64,000 bases of DNA. Source: Sulfitobacter faviae. GTDB taxonomy: Bacteria; Pseudomonadota; Alphaproteobacteria; Rhodobacterales; Rhodobacteraceae. The translations under genes and the position numbers were made by a program. The stretch is from positions 2,356,001 to 2,420,000 of the forward strand of contig NZ_PGFQ01000001.1 of NCBI RefSeq assembly GCF_029870955.1, in the 5' to 3' direction. The notes beneath the pieces were generated by a model. It saw nothing but the letters and a program-made list of their open reading frames with translations, was not told the DNA's origin and made no database searches. Below, piece after piece: positions 1 through 7,674 of the stretch; the stretch's first letter is position 1; every line of letters begins with the position of its first letter.

Positions 1-524
1 CCGTTGATGGTCAGCTCCTGCGGCCCAAGGGGCGGGTTTTGCAGGCTGTTGCGTATATCCCGGGGCCGCGGTCCGAAGTTCGAGAGGCCATCGCCTGAAA
101 CATCCAGCGTGTGTTTCCGGCAGTCCGACCGTGCTGCCAACTGCTGCGCGCCGAATTGCATCGCATCGCCCAAGGCCGTACCGGGAGAGGCCGCGCGCCG
201 CTCGGTGCTGCGCAAAAGGGTGATGGCATTGTCAAGCGCGGCGGCATCGCGCAATGGCGTCCAAGGCAGGACCACCCGCTGATCGCCGGACCCGCTCCAC
301 TCATAGACCATCAGATCGACGTGATGCCCGGGCCGCGCCAGCAGGGCATCCCGCAGCCGCGGATCGTCCAACGCCTCGGCCAAACCGCCCAACTGCAACC
401 GATACTCCCGCGCATCGATAGACCCAGAAACGTCCAGCCCCAAGGCCAGTGCCTGCCGACAGGCGGCCTCGGCCCATTGCGAGCCTGATAGGGTGAGAGA
501 AAGGGCAAGGGCGGCGCGGATCAT
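1..524 (-). CDS. DUF1194 vWA-like secreted protein (3' end outside window)
   Basis: An uninterrupted minus-strand frame runs from an ATG at 524 off the left edge, about 174 codons. It opens with a Sec-type signal peptide of about 20 residues ending in AEA. A von Willebrand A-like metal-site start (DVSGS, residues 31-35) follows almost at once. This layout matches DUF1194, a family of secreted vWA-like proteins common in alphaproteobacteria with no settled role. Metal-dependent binding or adhesion is inference. The family is usually somewhat longer, so a C-terminal part is missing only because of the window edge. It reads away from the neighbouring glyoxalase, with a gap of about 105 bases. 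Confidence 0.7.
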   Translation of the reverse strand, partial: MIRAALALSLTLSGSQWAEAACRQALALGLDVSGSIDAREYRLQLGGLAEALDDPRLRDALLARPGHHVDLMVYEWSGSGDQRVVLPWTPLRDAAALDNAITLLRSTERRAASPGTALGDAMQFGAQQLAARSDCRKHTLDVSGDGLSNFGPRPRDIRNSLQNPPLGPQELTIN

Positions 525-629
525 CTCTCTGCCTTCGGCAGGGCATCAGAAAAGCGCGGCTCAAGCGCGGGAGGCATAAAAGCCCCCGCGCTACACTCAT
601 CAGCGCCGGGGCGGCGCGGGCGGCACCCC

Positions 630-1064
630 TTACCAATGGCCGGTGTTTTCCATGCTAGCCCATGGCTCCTGCGCGGGCAGGGCGTCACCCTCTTGCAGCA
701 GTTCGACGGAAATATTGTCGGGCGAGCGGACAAAGGCCATGCGTCCATCGCGCGGCGGGCGGTTGATGGTCACACCGTTGTCTTGCAGGTGCTGGCAGGT
801 CTCATAAATATTCTCGACCGTATAGGCGAGGTGGCCGAAATGGCGGCTGTCGCTGGGCAGTGCGTCGTCGCCGTCCCAATTGTAGGTCAGTTCGACATCG
901 GCATGACCGTCGTCCATGCCCGGGGGGCAGAGGAAAACCAGCGTGAAACGGCCCCCTTCGTTGTCGATCCGGCGCCGCTCGACCAGCCCCAGAAGCTTGT
1001 AAAATGCGATGGAGGCGTCGAGATCTTTCACGCGCACCATGGTGTGCAGGTATTTGATGGGCAT
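630..1064 (-). CDS. gloA: Lactoylglutathione lyase (glyoxalase I)
   Basis: The 144-residue protein belongs to the vicinal-oxygen-chelate superfamily. It should isomerise the methylglyoxal-glutathione hemithioacetal to S-lactoylglutathione in the cytoplasm, using a divalent metal. The N-terminal part MPIKYLHTMVRVKDLDASI carries the first metal His. Conserved stretches GRFTLVFL, VELTYNW, HLAYTV and FVRSPDN give the usual betaalphabetabetabeta repeats. The frame stays open to 1196, but ATG 1064 is chosen because an AAAGGAAA ribosome site precedes it and the family starts here. It is a single gene facing away from thyA. Confidence 0.88.
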   Translation of the reverse strand: MPIKYLHTMVRVKDLDASIAFYKLLGLVERRRIDNEGGRFTLVFLCPPGMDDGHADVELTYNWDGDDALPSDSRHFGHLAYTVENIYETCQHLQDNGVTINRPPRDGRMAFVRSPDNISVELLQEGDALPAQEPWASMENTGHW

Positions 1065-1297
1065 CGGTTTTCCTTTGGTTGGCTGGCCCGAACGGGGCGG
1101 CGCCCCTTCCAAGCTTGAATGTCGTTCAAAGCGGGCGGGGCAAATTAACCCTTCGCGCTTCGCGGTGGAGTTTAGGTGCGAAACCGGCGGTGTCAAAGTG
1201 GGCGCGCGATGTCAGTTGATTGCGCAATGATTGGCTGTAGGCTAAAGGCCCGGAAGGCAACGCAAAGGCAAATGCCAAGATTAACGAGGGTCGCCGC

Positions 1298-2131
1298 ATG
1301 AAACAGTACCATGATGCGCTGCGCGAAGTGCTGGAGCAGGGGGTGACCTCGACCGACCGCACGGGAACGGGGACGATCTCTCATTTCGGAATGCAACAGC
1401 GTTACCGGATGGCCGATGGCTTTCCGCTGGTCACCACGAAAAAGCTGCATCTGAAATCCATCGTGCATGAGCTTTTGTGGTTCCTCGCCGGGGATACGAA
1501 CATTGCCTATCTCAAGGAAAACGGTGTTCGCATCTGGGACGAATGGGCCGATGAGAACGGCGATCTCGGCCCGGTTTACGGCCACCAGTGGCGGCGTTTT
1601 CCGATGGTGGGGGAACCGATGCCCCAGCCCGATGGCACAGTGCTGCATCAGGCCGGGCAGGTCGACCAGATCGCCAAACTGGTCGAGGCGATCCGCAAGA
1701 CCCCCGACAGCCGCCGCCTGATCGTTTCGGCGTGGAATCCGGGCGAGGTGGACCAGATGGCGCTGCCGCCCTGCCATACGCTTTGGCAGGTGCGCATCGC
1801 CGGTGGCAAGCTGCATTTGCAGCTTTACCAGCGCTCGGCGGATATGTTCCTTGGCGTGCCGTTCAACATCGCCTCCTATGCGCTGCTCTTGGAAATGCTG
1901 GCCCATGTGACCGGCTACATCCCCGGTGATTTCGTCCATTCCATGGGCGACGCGCATATCTATTCCAACCATCTGGAGCAGGTGAAAACCCAGCTTGCGC
2001 GCACGCCCAAGCCGCTGCCAAAACTGCGGATCAACCGCGAGGTCAGTTCGATCTTTGATTTCCGCTATGAGGATTTCACCTTTGAGGGCTATGATCCCGA
2101 CCCCGCGATCAAAGCACCGGTGGCCGTCTGA
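1298..2131 (+). CDS. thyA: Thymidylate synthase
   Basis: This 277-residue ThyA-type enzyme converts dUMP to dTMP using methylenetetrahydrofolate. The catalytic cysteine is Cys159 in LPPCHTLW. The dUMP-binding stretch ([20 protein letters not shown]) and the C-terminal HIYSNHLEQ region are intact, and the protein ends in AV as many ThyA proteins do. Length is slightly above the E. coli enzyme. ATG 1298 is preceded by GAGG at about 8 bases. Its stop overlaps the folA start by one base (TGATG), so the pair is translationally coupled. This fits their metabolic link: ThyA releases the dihydrofolate that FolA reduces. Confidence 0.97.
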   Translation: MKQYHDALREVLEQGVTSTDRTGTGTISHFGMQQRYRMADGFPLVTTKKLHLKSIVHELLWFLAGDTNIAYLKENGVRIWDEWADENGDLGPVYGHQWRRFPMVGEPMPQPDGTVLHQAGQVDQIAKLVEAIRKTPDSRRLIVSAWNPGEVDQMALPPCHTLWQVRIAGGKLHLQLYQRSADMFLGVPFNIASYALLLEMLAHVTGYIPGDFVHSMGDAHIYSNHLEQVKTQLARTPKPLPKLRINREVSSIFDFRYEDFTFEGYDPDPAIKAPVAV

Positions 2132-2610
2132 TGCTGAGCCTGATTGTCGCCCGCGCCCGCAACGGTGCCATTGGCAAGGACGGGGATATCCCTTGGTCGC
2201 TGCCCGAAGACTTGAAGTTTTTTCAGCGTGAAACCACCGGCGGGGCCATCATCATGGGGCGCCGAACGTGGGAGAGCCTGCCCTTCAAGCCACTGAAAAA
2301 CCGGCTGAATTGCGTCGTCTCCAGCAGCGAGGTCGAGGGCGTAAATGTGGCGCGCGACCCGGAAGCCGCTTTAGGCTATTGCGCGGCAGAGGGCTATCGC
2401 CGGGTCTACGGCATCGGCGGCGAAGGCATCTACCGTGCGCTTTTGCCCCTCGCGGACCGGCTTTTGGTGACCGAAGTGGATGTGGAAATCGACGGCGCCG
2501 ATGCGTTTTTTCCCGAATTCGACCCAGACGAATGGATCGAATTGGGCAACCTTTGCCTGCGCACATCCGGTCCGCGTGCCATCGCGCGGGAGTGGCTGCG
2601 CCGCTACTGA
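2131..2610 (+). CDS. folA: Dihydrofolate reductase
   Basis: The 159-residue NADPH-dependent enzyme reduces dihydrofolate to tetrahydrofolate. Visible family signatures are the N-terminal ARARNGAIGKDGDIPW substrate loop, LPEDLKFF with the catalytic acidic residue, the cofactor stretch IMGRRTWESLP, and YGIGGEGIYRALLPLADRL. Length is typical for bacterial FolA. The start overlaps the thyA stop by one base. No break or odd composition is seen. Confidence 0.96.
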   Translation: MLSLIVARARNGAIGKDGDIPWSLPEDLKFFQRETTGGAIIMGRRTWESLPFKPLKNRLNCVVSSSEVEGVNVARDPEAALGYCAAEGYRRVYGIGGEGIYRALLPLADRLLVTEVDVEIDGADAFFPEFDPDEWIELGNLCLRTSGPRAIAREWLRRY

Positions 2611-2653
2611 CCGGCCATTGACATAGGCCGCGCGGCCGGCATCACTGCGGGCC

Positions 2654-3853
2654 ATGTTTGATCTATCCGCACCACCCGAAGGGTTTGTCGAGAACCCGTT
2701 CCCCCACTACGACCGCCTGCTGCGCGAGGCCCCGGTGCTGCGCCAGCCTGATGGCTCGGTCCTGATCTGCCGCCATGCGGACCTGAACGCGATATACCGC
2801 GACACCACGCTTTATATCTCGGACAAGAAACTGGCCTTTGCGCCGAAATTCGGCCCCGGCAGCCCCTTGTTCGAACATCATACCACCAGCCTCGTTTTTA
2901 ATGACCCGCCCCTGCATACCCGCGTGCGGCGGATCATGACCTCGGCCCTTACGCCCAAGGCGCTCGCGCGGATGGAGCCGGGGTTGATCGATACGGTCGA
3001 CCGGCTGGTTGAGGGGTTGGGCCCCACGCCGGACCTGATCGAGGACTATGCCAGTTGCATCCCGGTGCAGATCATCGGCAACCTGCTGGACGTGCCGATG
3101 GAAGAGCGCGGCCCGCTTCGCGATTGGTCGCTGGCGATCCTCGGCGCGCTGGAGCCGACCTTGAGCGAGGCGGAGCTTGAGGCAGGCCATGCGGCGGTGC
3201 GCGAGTTCAAAGCCTATCTGCAGGACCTCATCGCGCGGCGCCGGGCCGCGCCGGGGGACCCTGAAACCGATGTGCTGACCCGGTTGATCGCGGGGGATGA
3301 CGGGGGGCAGCTGACCGAGATCGAGTTGATCCAGAACTGTATTTTCATCCTGAACGCGGGCCATGAGACGACGACCAATCTGATCGGCAGCGCCCTTGCG
3401 CTGCTGCATGACCATCCCGACCAAAAGGCCCGGCTGCTGGCCGAGCCTGCCCTGATCGAGCCTTGTATCGAAGAGGTGCTGCGCTTCCGCTCGCCCAACC
3501 AATTCGGCAACCGGGAGACCGCGGCCCCGGTCACCATCGGCGGGGTCGAGATCGCCGCGGGCAGCAACCTGCACCTCTGTATCGGGGCTGCGAATCGCGA
3601 CCCGGAAGTCTTTGATCAGCCGACAAAATTCGATATCGGGCGCAAGCCCAATCGGCATCTGGCCTTTGCCGGTGGCCCGCATGTCTGCGTTGGGCTGACC
3701 TTGGCTCGGATGGAGGGGAAGATCGCGCTTCAACGCTTTCTGAACCGCTACCCGGATTATGAAATCAGCACGACCCGCCAAGGCGGCAGGCGCATCCGCT
3801 TTCACGGCTATGCGACGCTTCCGGCGCGGCTGACTAAAACGGGCTTAACATAA
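2654..3853 (+). CDS. Cytochrome P450
   Basis: A 399-residue soluble bacterial P450 with no membrane anchor. The I-helix oxygen-binding motif is AGHETTT, the K-helix ExxR lies in EEVLRFR, and the heme loop FAGGPHVCVG places the thiolate ligand at Cys345. The neighbouring residues HLAF and GLTLARMEGK are typical of bacterial CYP families. Substrate cannot be read from sequence. No ferredoxin or reductase gene is adjacent, so electrons presumably come from general redox partners. It starts 43 bases after folA on the same strand and may be co-transcribed, though no functional link is evident. Confidence 0.93.
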   Translation: MFDLSAPPEGFVENPFPHYDRLLREAPVLRQPDGSVLICRHADLNAIYRDTTLYISDKKLAFAPKFGPGSPLFEHHTTSLVFNDPPLHTRVRRIMTSALTPKALARMEPGLIDTVDRLVEGLGPTPDLIEDYASCIPVQIIGNLLDVPMEERGPLRDWSLAILGALEPTLSEAELEAGHAAVREFKAYLQDLIARRRAAPGDPETDVLTRLIAGDDGGQLTEIELIQNCIFILNAGHETTTNLIGSALALLHDHPDQKARLLAEPALIEPCIEEVLRFRSPNQFGNRETAAPVTIGGVEIAAGSNLHLCIGAANRDPEVFDQPTKFDIGRKPNRHLAFAGGPHVCVGLTLARMEGKIALQRFLNRYPDYEISTTRQGGRRIRFHGYATLPARLTKTGLT

Positions 3854-3920
3854 AAGGCTGGACTAAAGGAAAGCGTCCCGGCAATCTTCGATAATATTAT
3901 ACATAATTACGAGGGTTATC

Positions 3921-4214
3921 ATGCGTGTAACGACAGCTATTGCAGTGGCGGCAGGGCTGCTTTCAGCCGGGCTGGCCGGTCAGGTCTCGGCAGAGCCCAA
4001 GGTCTATGCCTATCCCAGTGCCGCAAATTATTGCCCGGCAGGGCTGCAACCGGTGACCCTTGGCGGGGCGATCTGTTGTGGCACGCCGAACCAGACCATG
4101 ACCTATGCTGAGGCCAAGGCGCACCCCGTGCAGCGCCGTCACCGCGTGGTCACACCGCGCCGTTCAGCCCGCGTGCCTTGCCCGGTTGGGACCAAGGGCT
4201 GTTCGTATAACTGA
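3921..4214 (+). CDS. Small secreted cysteine-containing protein
   Basis: The 97-residue product has a Sec signal peptide (about residues 1-24, ending in VSA). A short mature domain follows with five cysteines in the patterns NYCPAG, ICCG, PCPVG and KGCSYN, and a basic stretch (QRRHRVVTPRRSAR) separates the cysteine clusters. I do not recognise the family, and a periplasmic disulfide-bonded protein is the most that can be said. ATG 3921 follows GAGGGTT closely. The AT-rich 3880-3915 region upstream could hold its promoter, and a strong terminator follows. Confidence 0.7.
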   Translation: MRVTTAIAVAAGLLSAGLAGQVSAEPKVYAYPSAANYCPAGLQPVTLGGAICCGTPNQTMTYAEAKAHPVQRRHRVVTPRRSARVPCPVGTKGCSYN

Positions 4215-4225
4215 TCTTTCAAGCA

Positions 4226-4254
4226 ACGCCCGGCGCGGGACGCCGGGTGTTTTC
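4226..4254 (+). terminator. Rho-independent terminator after the small secreted protein
   Basis: A GC-rich stem (CCCGGCG at 4229-4235 pairing with CGCCGGG at 4241-4247) with a 5-base loop is followed at once by a T-rich tail (TGTTTTCTT). It lies 12 bases beyond the stop of the gene at 3921-4214. Confidence 0.8.
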
Positions 4255-4268
4255 TTGCAATATCGTGG

Positions 4269-4474
4269 CTAGAGCAGCGCGAGGTCGGTGGCCATCTGCC
4301 GTCCGTCGCGGCCTTCGGTCAATTCATAGCTGACCTTTTGATCGTCCGCCAAGCCGGTCAGGCCAGACCGTTCGACCGCCGAAATATGAACAAATACATC
4401 GTTACCGCCGCTTTCGGGGCGATGAACCCGTAGCCTTTGGTGGTGTTAAACCATTTCACGGTGCCAGTTGGCAT
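4269..4474 (-). CDS. Cold-shock domain protein, frame broken by one base
   Basis: From ATG 4474 the minus strand encodes a CspA-like start (MPTGTVKWFNTTKGYGFIAP) with the RNP1-type motif KGYGFI. The frame then shifts at the G run 4416-4419. Adding one C on the coding strand restores NDVFVHISAVERSGL (RNP2-type VFVH) and an in-frame stop at 4269, giving the normal 68-69 residues. The protein would be a single-stranded nucleic-acid chaperone of the cold-shock family. Given the many similar breaks in this window, an undercalled base is likelier than a dead gene. Confidence 0.85.
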
Positions 4475-4642
4475 AATCTCCGCGCCTCCTTTGTCTTTGC
4501 GTCTCTGCGTTCAGCAGAATGGCGAAAGCGATTGAATTGCGACCCGCCATAATAGAAAGATCGCGCGGACTGGAAAAAAATCAAGCGAACAGCTGCGAGA
4601 TCCGCAAATGGGCGCGGGATCGCGGGGCTGAGGGAGACGGAT

Positions 4643-4963
4643 GTGCTAATTTATGGGCTGAAAAATTGCGACAGCTGTCGCAAGGCGAAAAAGGCGCTGC
4701 CAGAGGCGCAATTGGTCGATGTGCGGGAGGAGGGCGTCCCCACAGCGGTCTTGGAAAAGGCCCACGCGCAGTTTGGTGCGGCCTTGCTCAACACCCGCTC
4801 AACCACCTGGCGCGGGCTGGATGACGCGGCCCGGAAGGAGGAGCCGCTGGCCCTGATCCAAGCCTATCCGGCCCTGATGAAGCGGCCCCTGATTGCGGTG
4901 GGTGATCGGCTATTTCTAGGGTGGAGCAAAGAGATAGAAGCCGACGTTCAAGCGATGCTTTAA
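4643..4963 (+). CDS. ArsC/Spx-family thioredoxin-fold protein
   Basis: The 106-residue protein has the ArsC-family N terminus YGLKNCDSCRKAKK, with a CxxC pair at residues 9-12. This is followed by the helical insertion and the family C-terminal part RPLIAVGDRLFLGWS. Related proteins are annotated as arsenate-reductase-like or YffB-like, and arsenic reduction itself is not supported: no ars genes are near. The chosen start is GTG 4643, with ATG 4641 out of frame and GGAGA just upstream. It converges with the DoxX gene, the two stops overlapping by 4 bases. Confidence 0.8.
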   Translation: MLIYGLKNCDSCRKAKKALPEAQLVDVREEGVPTAVLEKAHAQFGAALLNTRSTTWRGLDDAARKEEPLALIQAYPALMKRPLIAVGDRLFLGWSKEIEADVQAML

Positions 4964-5493
4964 CCGCGGCCTGCTATCAGCCGGTCCAGTGACAGGGGGC
5001 CGGCCCCTTTGATGACCAGCACCAAAAGCAAGAAGACCCAGAGCGCCCGCTGGTCGAGGATATGGGCGTCGGGGAAACGGTCGAACCACGCGCCGAGGGC
5101 GCTGCCGTGGCCGTAGAGATCGGTCAGCGATTGCACCACGACAAAGCCCACCATCGCCAGCGCGGCCAGTCGAGTCAGCAGGCCGATGACGATGAGCAGG
5201 GGCAGGATGAACTCCGCCACTGTTCCGGCGACGACGACAAGCCAATGAAACAGCCCAAGCGCGTCGGTGTCATAGCCGACCGCCTCAAAAACGCGGGGGA
5301 AGATCTGGGCGTAGGCCCCGGTGGAGGGGGTAAAGAGGCCCAAAGGGCCGGGGCCGAGTTTGGTTAGACCGGCGTTCAGGAAGTAGACCAGCAAGACCGC
5401 GGCAAAGAGGAAACGCGCGAGGGTCGGAAGCAGCCAGTCGGCCCGCGCTAGTCGGTCGGCGGTGGTGCGGTAAAGGGGCAGAAATCGGGTCAT
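4960..5493 (-). CDS. DoxX-family membrane protein, last gene of a bufferin-type operon
   Basis: A 177-residue inner-membrane protein with four predicted helices (around residues 24-42, 83-100, 104-122 and 147-163) and the DoxX signature FLNAGLTKLG. DoxX proteins often close DUF2282-DUF692-DUF2063 operons (also called gig or buf operons). The role there is not settled, but a link to metal or thiol stress is the working idea. Its ATG (5493) overlaps the stop of the upstream DUF2063 gene, showing translational coupling. Confidence 0.85.
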   Translation of the reverse strand: MTRFLPLYRTTADRLARADWLLPTLARFLFAAVLLVYFLNAGLTKLGPGPLGLFTPSTGAYAQIFPRVFEAVGYDTDALGLFHWLVVVAGTVAEFILPLLIVIGLLTRLAALAMVGFVVVQSLTDLYGHGSALGAWFDRFPDAHILDQRALWVFLLLVLVIKGAGPLSLDRLIAGRG

Positions 5494-6247
5494 TTGCTTT
5501 CCTCCACGGAAATCGCGCTGAAGACGCCGTGGCTCAGGGCAAAGCCTAGGGCGGCGGCGAGGTCGAACTCAGGTGCGGCACCGACTGTGGCATCAAGGGC
5601 CGCCCCGAAGGTTCGCCCCTCGGAGAGGTGACCGAACCATTGCGCCGCGCCGGGCGGCGCTAGATGCGGGGCGGGATCATAGGCGGGGCGGGTGATCACC
5701 ACGTCCTGCGCCACGTTGCGCGGCTTGGGCGCGTTATCGGTGAAATTATAGCGCCAGATGTCGAAAAGCGGCCAATCTGACCGCAGAACGCGGGTCGCGG
5801 GGGCGAGAGTCAGCTTCGCCCCATCAGCGCATCGGGAGGGAGCGCCTCGAAGGTCTGCGGCTCCAGCGGTGCCGCGTCGGCGGCGTGGTAGGAGGACCGC
5901 AGCGCGAGGTCGAGCCTTGCGGCATCGGCGAGATAGCCGATTTTTGCCAGCGGTGCGAAACCTGCGATGAACCCCGGGAAATCCGCGCCATAATGCATCA
6001 TCATTGGCGATTTTGGTGGATGCGCCCGGACATAGAGCGGCGCGAGGTCGGCAAAATTGCGGGCACCGATCAGCTTGCGCACCAGCGGAAAGGCCACTTC
6101 GAGGGCCGCGATCAGGGAATGGGTGACATTGTTGCGATAGACGCCATAGCGCGCGCCCGCCGGTTGCCCCTTGCCATCGCGCAGCCCCTCGGGCGCGGGG
6201 CGTGCGGGATCGAGCAGCGCCGCGCGAAAACTGTGCTGGTCGGTCAC
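5490..6247 (-). CDS. bufC: DUF2063 partner protein (BufC-like), one-base frame break
   Basis: The N-terminal part (6247 to about 5820) begins with GTG, overlaps the bufB stop as GTGA, and shows the DUF2063 DNA-binding-like domain ([33 protein letters not shown]). After the C run 5819-5822 the frame moves. One extra G on the coding strand joins it to [20 protein letters not shown] and onward to the stop at 5490, giving about 252 residues. DUF2063 proteins pair with DUF692 (MNIO) enzymes and are thought to present the precursor peptide to them. Neighbours on both sides support that role. Confidence 0.85.
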
Positions 6248-7087
6248 GCCAGAACCTCGGCAGCGCGATTGGCTTCGGCCCGGAGGACGGGCCAGTCGGG
6301 CACGTCATTGTCCCACTCGACCAGTACCGGCTTTGGCCCGGTTTGGGCCAGCGTGTAGCTGAGCAAGTCCCAGACCGGATCGACGACCTCTTTGCCATGG
6401 CTGTCGATCAACAGCGGCGCGCCGTGATCGTCGGTGTCGTCGTCATGGCCGCCCACATGGATCTCCCCTACATGGTCTGTCGGGAAGGCGTCGATGTAGC
6501 CCTGCGGCGATAGCCCGAGGTTGGTGGCTGAAACGAAGACATTGTTGACATCCAGCAAGAGCCCGCAGGAGGTTCGCGCGATGACCTCGGCTAAAAAGTC
6601 AGTTTCGGACAAGTCGGATTCTTCGAATGCGAGGTAGCTGGAGGGGTTTTCGAGCAGCATTTGCCGCCCCAATACGTCTTGCACTTGATTGATATGCGCG
6701 GCGACGCGGGTCAGCGTTTCCTCGGTATAGGGCAGGGGGAGGAGGTCGTTGAGATATTCCATCCCATGGGTCGACCAAGCCAGATGTTCGGAGAAGGACG
6801 CGGGCTGGGTTCGGTCACAGAGGGTCTTGAGCCGCGCGAGGTGGTCTGTGTCGAGGGGGCCTTCGCCGCCGATCGACAGGCCGACGCCATGAACCGACAG
6901 TGCGAAACGTTCCTGCAAGGCGCGCAGCTGCGCATGGGGGCGGCCACCGTCGCCCATGTAGTTTTCGGCATGCACTTCGATCCAGCGGACCGGGCCGGGA
7001 TCGGCCATCAAGCCATCGAAATGTCGGGATTTATATCCGACCCCGGGGCATTGGGCAGCGTGGTGAGAGGGGGGTATCGTCGCGCAT
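6244..7087 (-). CDS. bufB: DUF692 multinuclear iron oxidative enzyme (BufB-like), two frame breaks
   Basis: DUF692/MNIO enzymes are TIM-barrel, iron-dependent oxidases that modify cysteines of RiPP precursors. Conserved parts are visible: [53 protein letters not shown] and LIDSHGKEV, supplying the His/Asp/Glu iron ligands. The open frame begins only at 7011. Adding one base at 7041-7044 and one at 7069-7074 restores the expected N terminus ([15 protein letters not shown]) back to ATG 7087. That ATG has GGAGG six bases upstream. ATG 7102 is an alternative. The full length of about 281 residues is usual for the family. Confidence 0.88.
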
Positions 7088-7146
7088 ATCGGCCTCCGGC
7101 ATGGGGCGGGGCAGGGTCCGGGCGGGTGCCGCCCGGACCGCTTTGA

Positions 7147-7449
7147 TTAAGCGGGCAGGTCGCGGTCAAGCGGCTCAAGAGAGCCGGTCCGCTCGGTCCC
7201 ATCGGCCATGGCGGGGAGGTCGATCTCGGCGCAGGTGCCTTCGTCGACGAGGGTCCATGCGTTGCCTTGGTAATCGGTCACGGAGGTGCCGGCGCAGGTC
7301 GTGCCGGGGCCCGCGGCGCAGTCATTCTCACCGGCCAGCGACACGCCGTAGCATTTCTCTTGCGAAGCGGCGGAGGCGGTGGTGGCGTGGCTGCCGAGTG
7401 CGGCGGCGACGGCCCCTGCGATGGCGGCGGTCTTGAGTGTGTTGGACAT
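7147..7449 (-). CDS. bufA: DUF2282 bufferin-type RiPP precursor (BufA-like)
   Basis: A precursor of about 100 residues with a signal peptide ([20 protein letters not shown]) and a mature part with four cysteines in the DUF2282 pattern: KCYG, NDCAAG, TTCAG and GTCAEI. The tract TDYQGNAW is also typical. In described bufferins, cysteines of this peptide are converted by the DUF692 enzyme into heterocycles that bind copper in the periplasm, and the same assignment here is inference. The C-terminal tail after GTC is acidic and longer than many homologues. Starts at 7449 or 7455 are both served by AGGAAGG. It leads the operon bufA-bufB-bufC-doxX. Confidence 0.88.
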   Translation of the reverse strand: MSNTLKTAAIAGAVAAALGSHATTASAASQEKCYGVSLAGENDCAAGPGTTCAGTSVTDYQGNAWTLVDEGTCAEIDLPAMADGTERTGSLEPLDRDLPA

Positions 7450-7568
7450 TGTCATTTTCCTTCCTGGTGGTGTTGACAGGCTTACTAGAGCAGCCCGTTC
7501 GCTCACAAGCCAGTCACGAGCGAGTGTGTCACAGTCCCGTCAGAATTCACGCGGAAAAACGGCGAAAG

Positions 7569-7607
7569 TTGTAACGATCCCGCGCAGGAAGGGAGGGATT
7601 GTTACAA
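7569..7607. other. Inverted repeat TTGTAAC...GTTACAA
   Basis: Thirteen bases at 7569-7581 pair with 7595-7607 with a single mismatch (TTGTAACGATCCC against GGGATTGTTACAA). It lies upstream of the bufA operon and just beyond the thrS terminator. A related TTTGTTACAG occurs at about 7660. It may be an operator or part of an extended 3' structure, and nothing in the sequence decides between them. Confidence 0.45.
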
Positions 7608-7654
7608 AAACACTCCGGCAGGTAGGGGGCATATTGCCCGCAAACCCGCCGGAG
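7606..7654 (-). terminator. Rho-independent terminator of thrS
   Basis: On the minus strand the stem CTCCGGC (7648-7654) pairs with GCCGGAG (7613-7619) around an inner GC hairpin and is followed by a TTTTT tract (7606-7610). It starts about 20 bases after the thrS stop. Confidence 0.75.
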
Positions 7655-7674
7655 CGCATGTTTGTTACAGCGCG

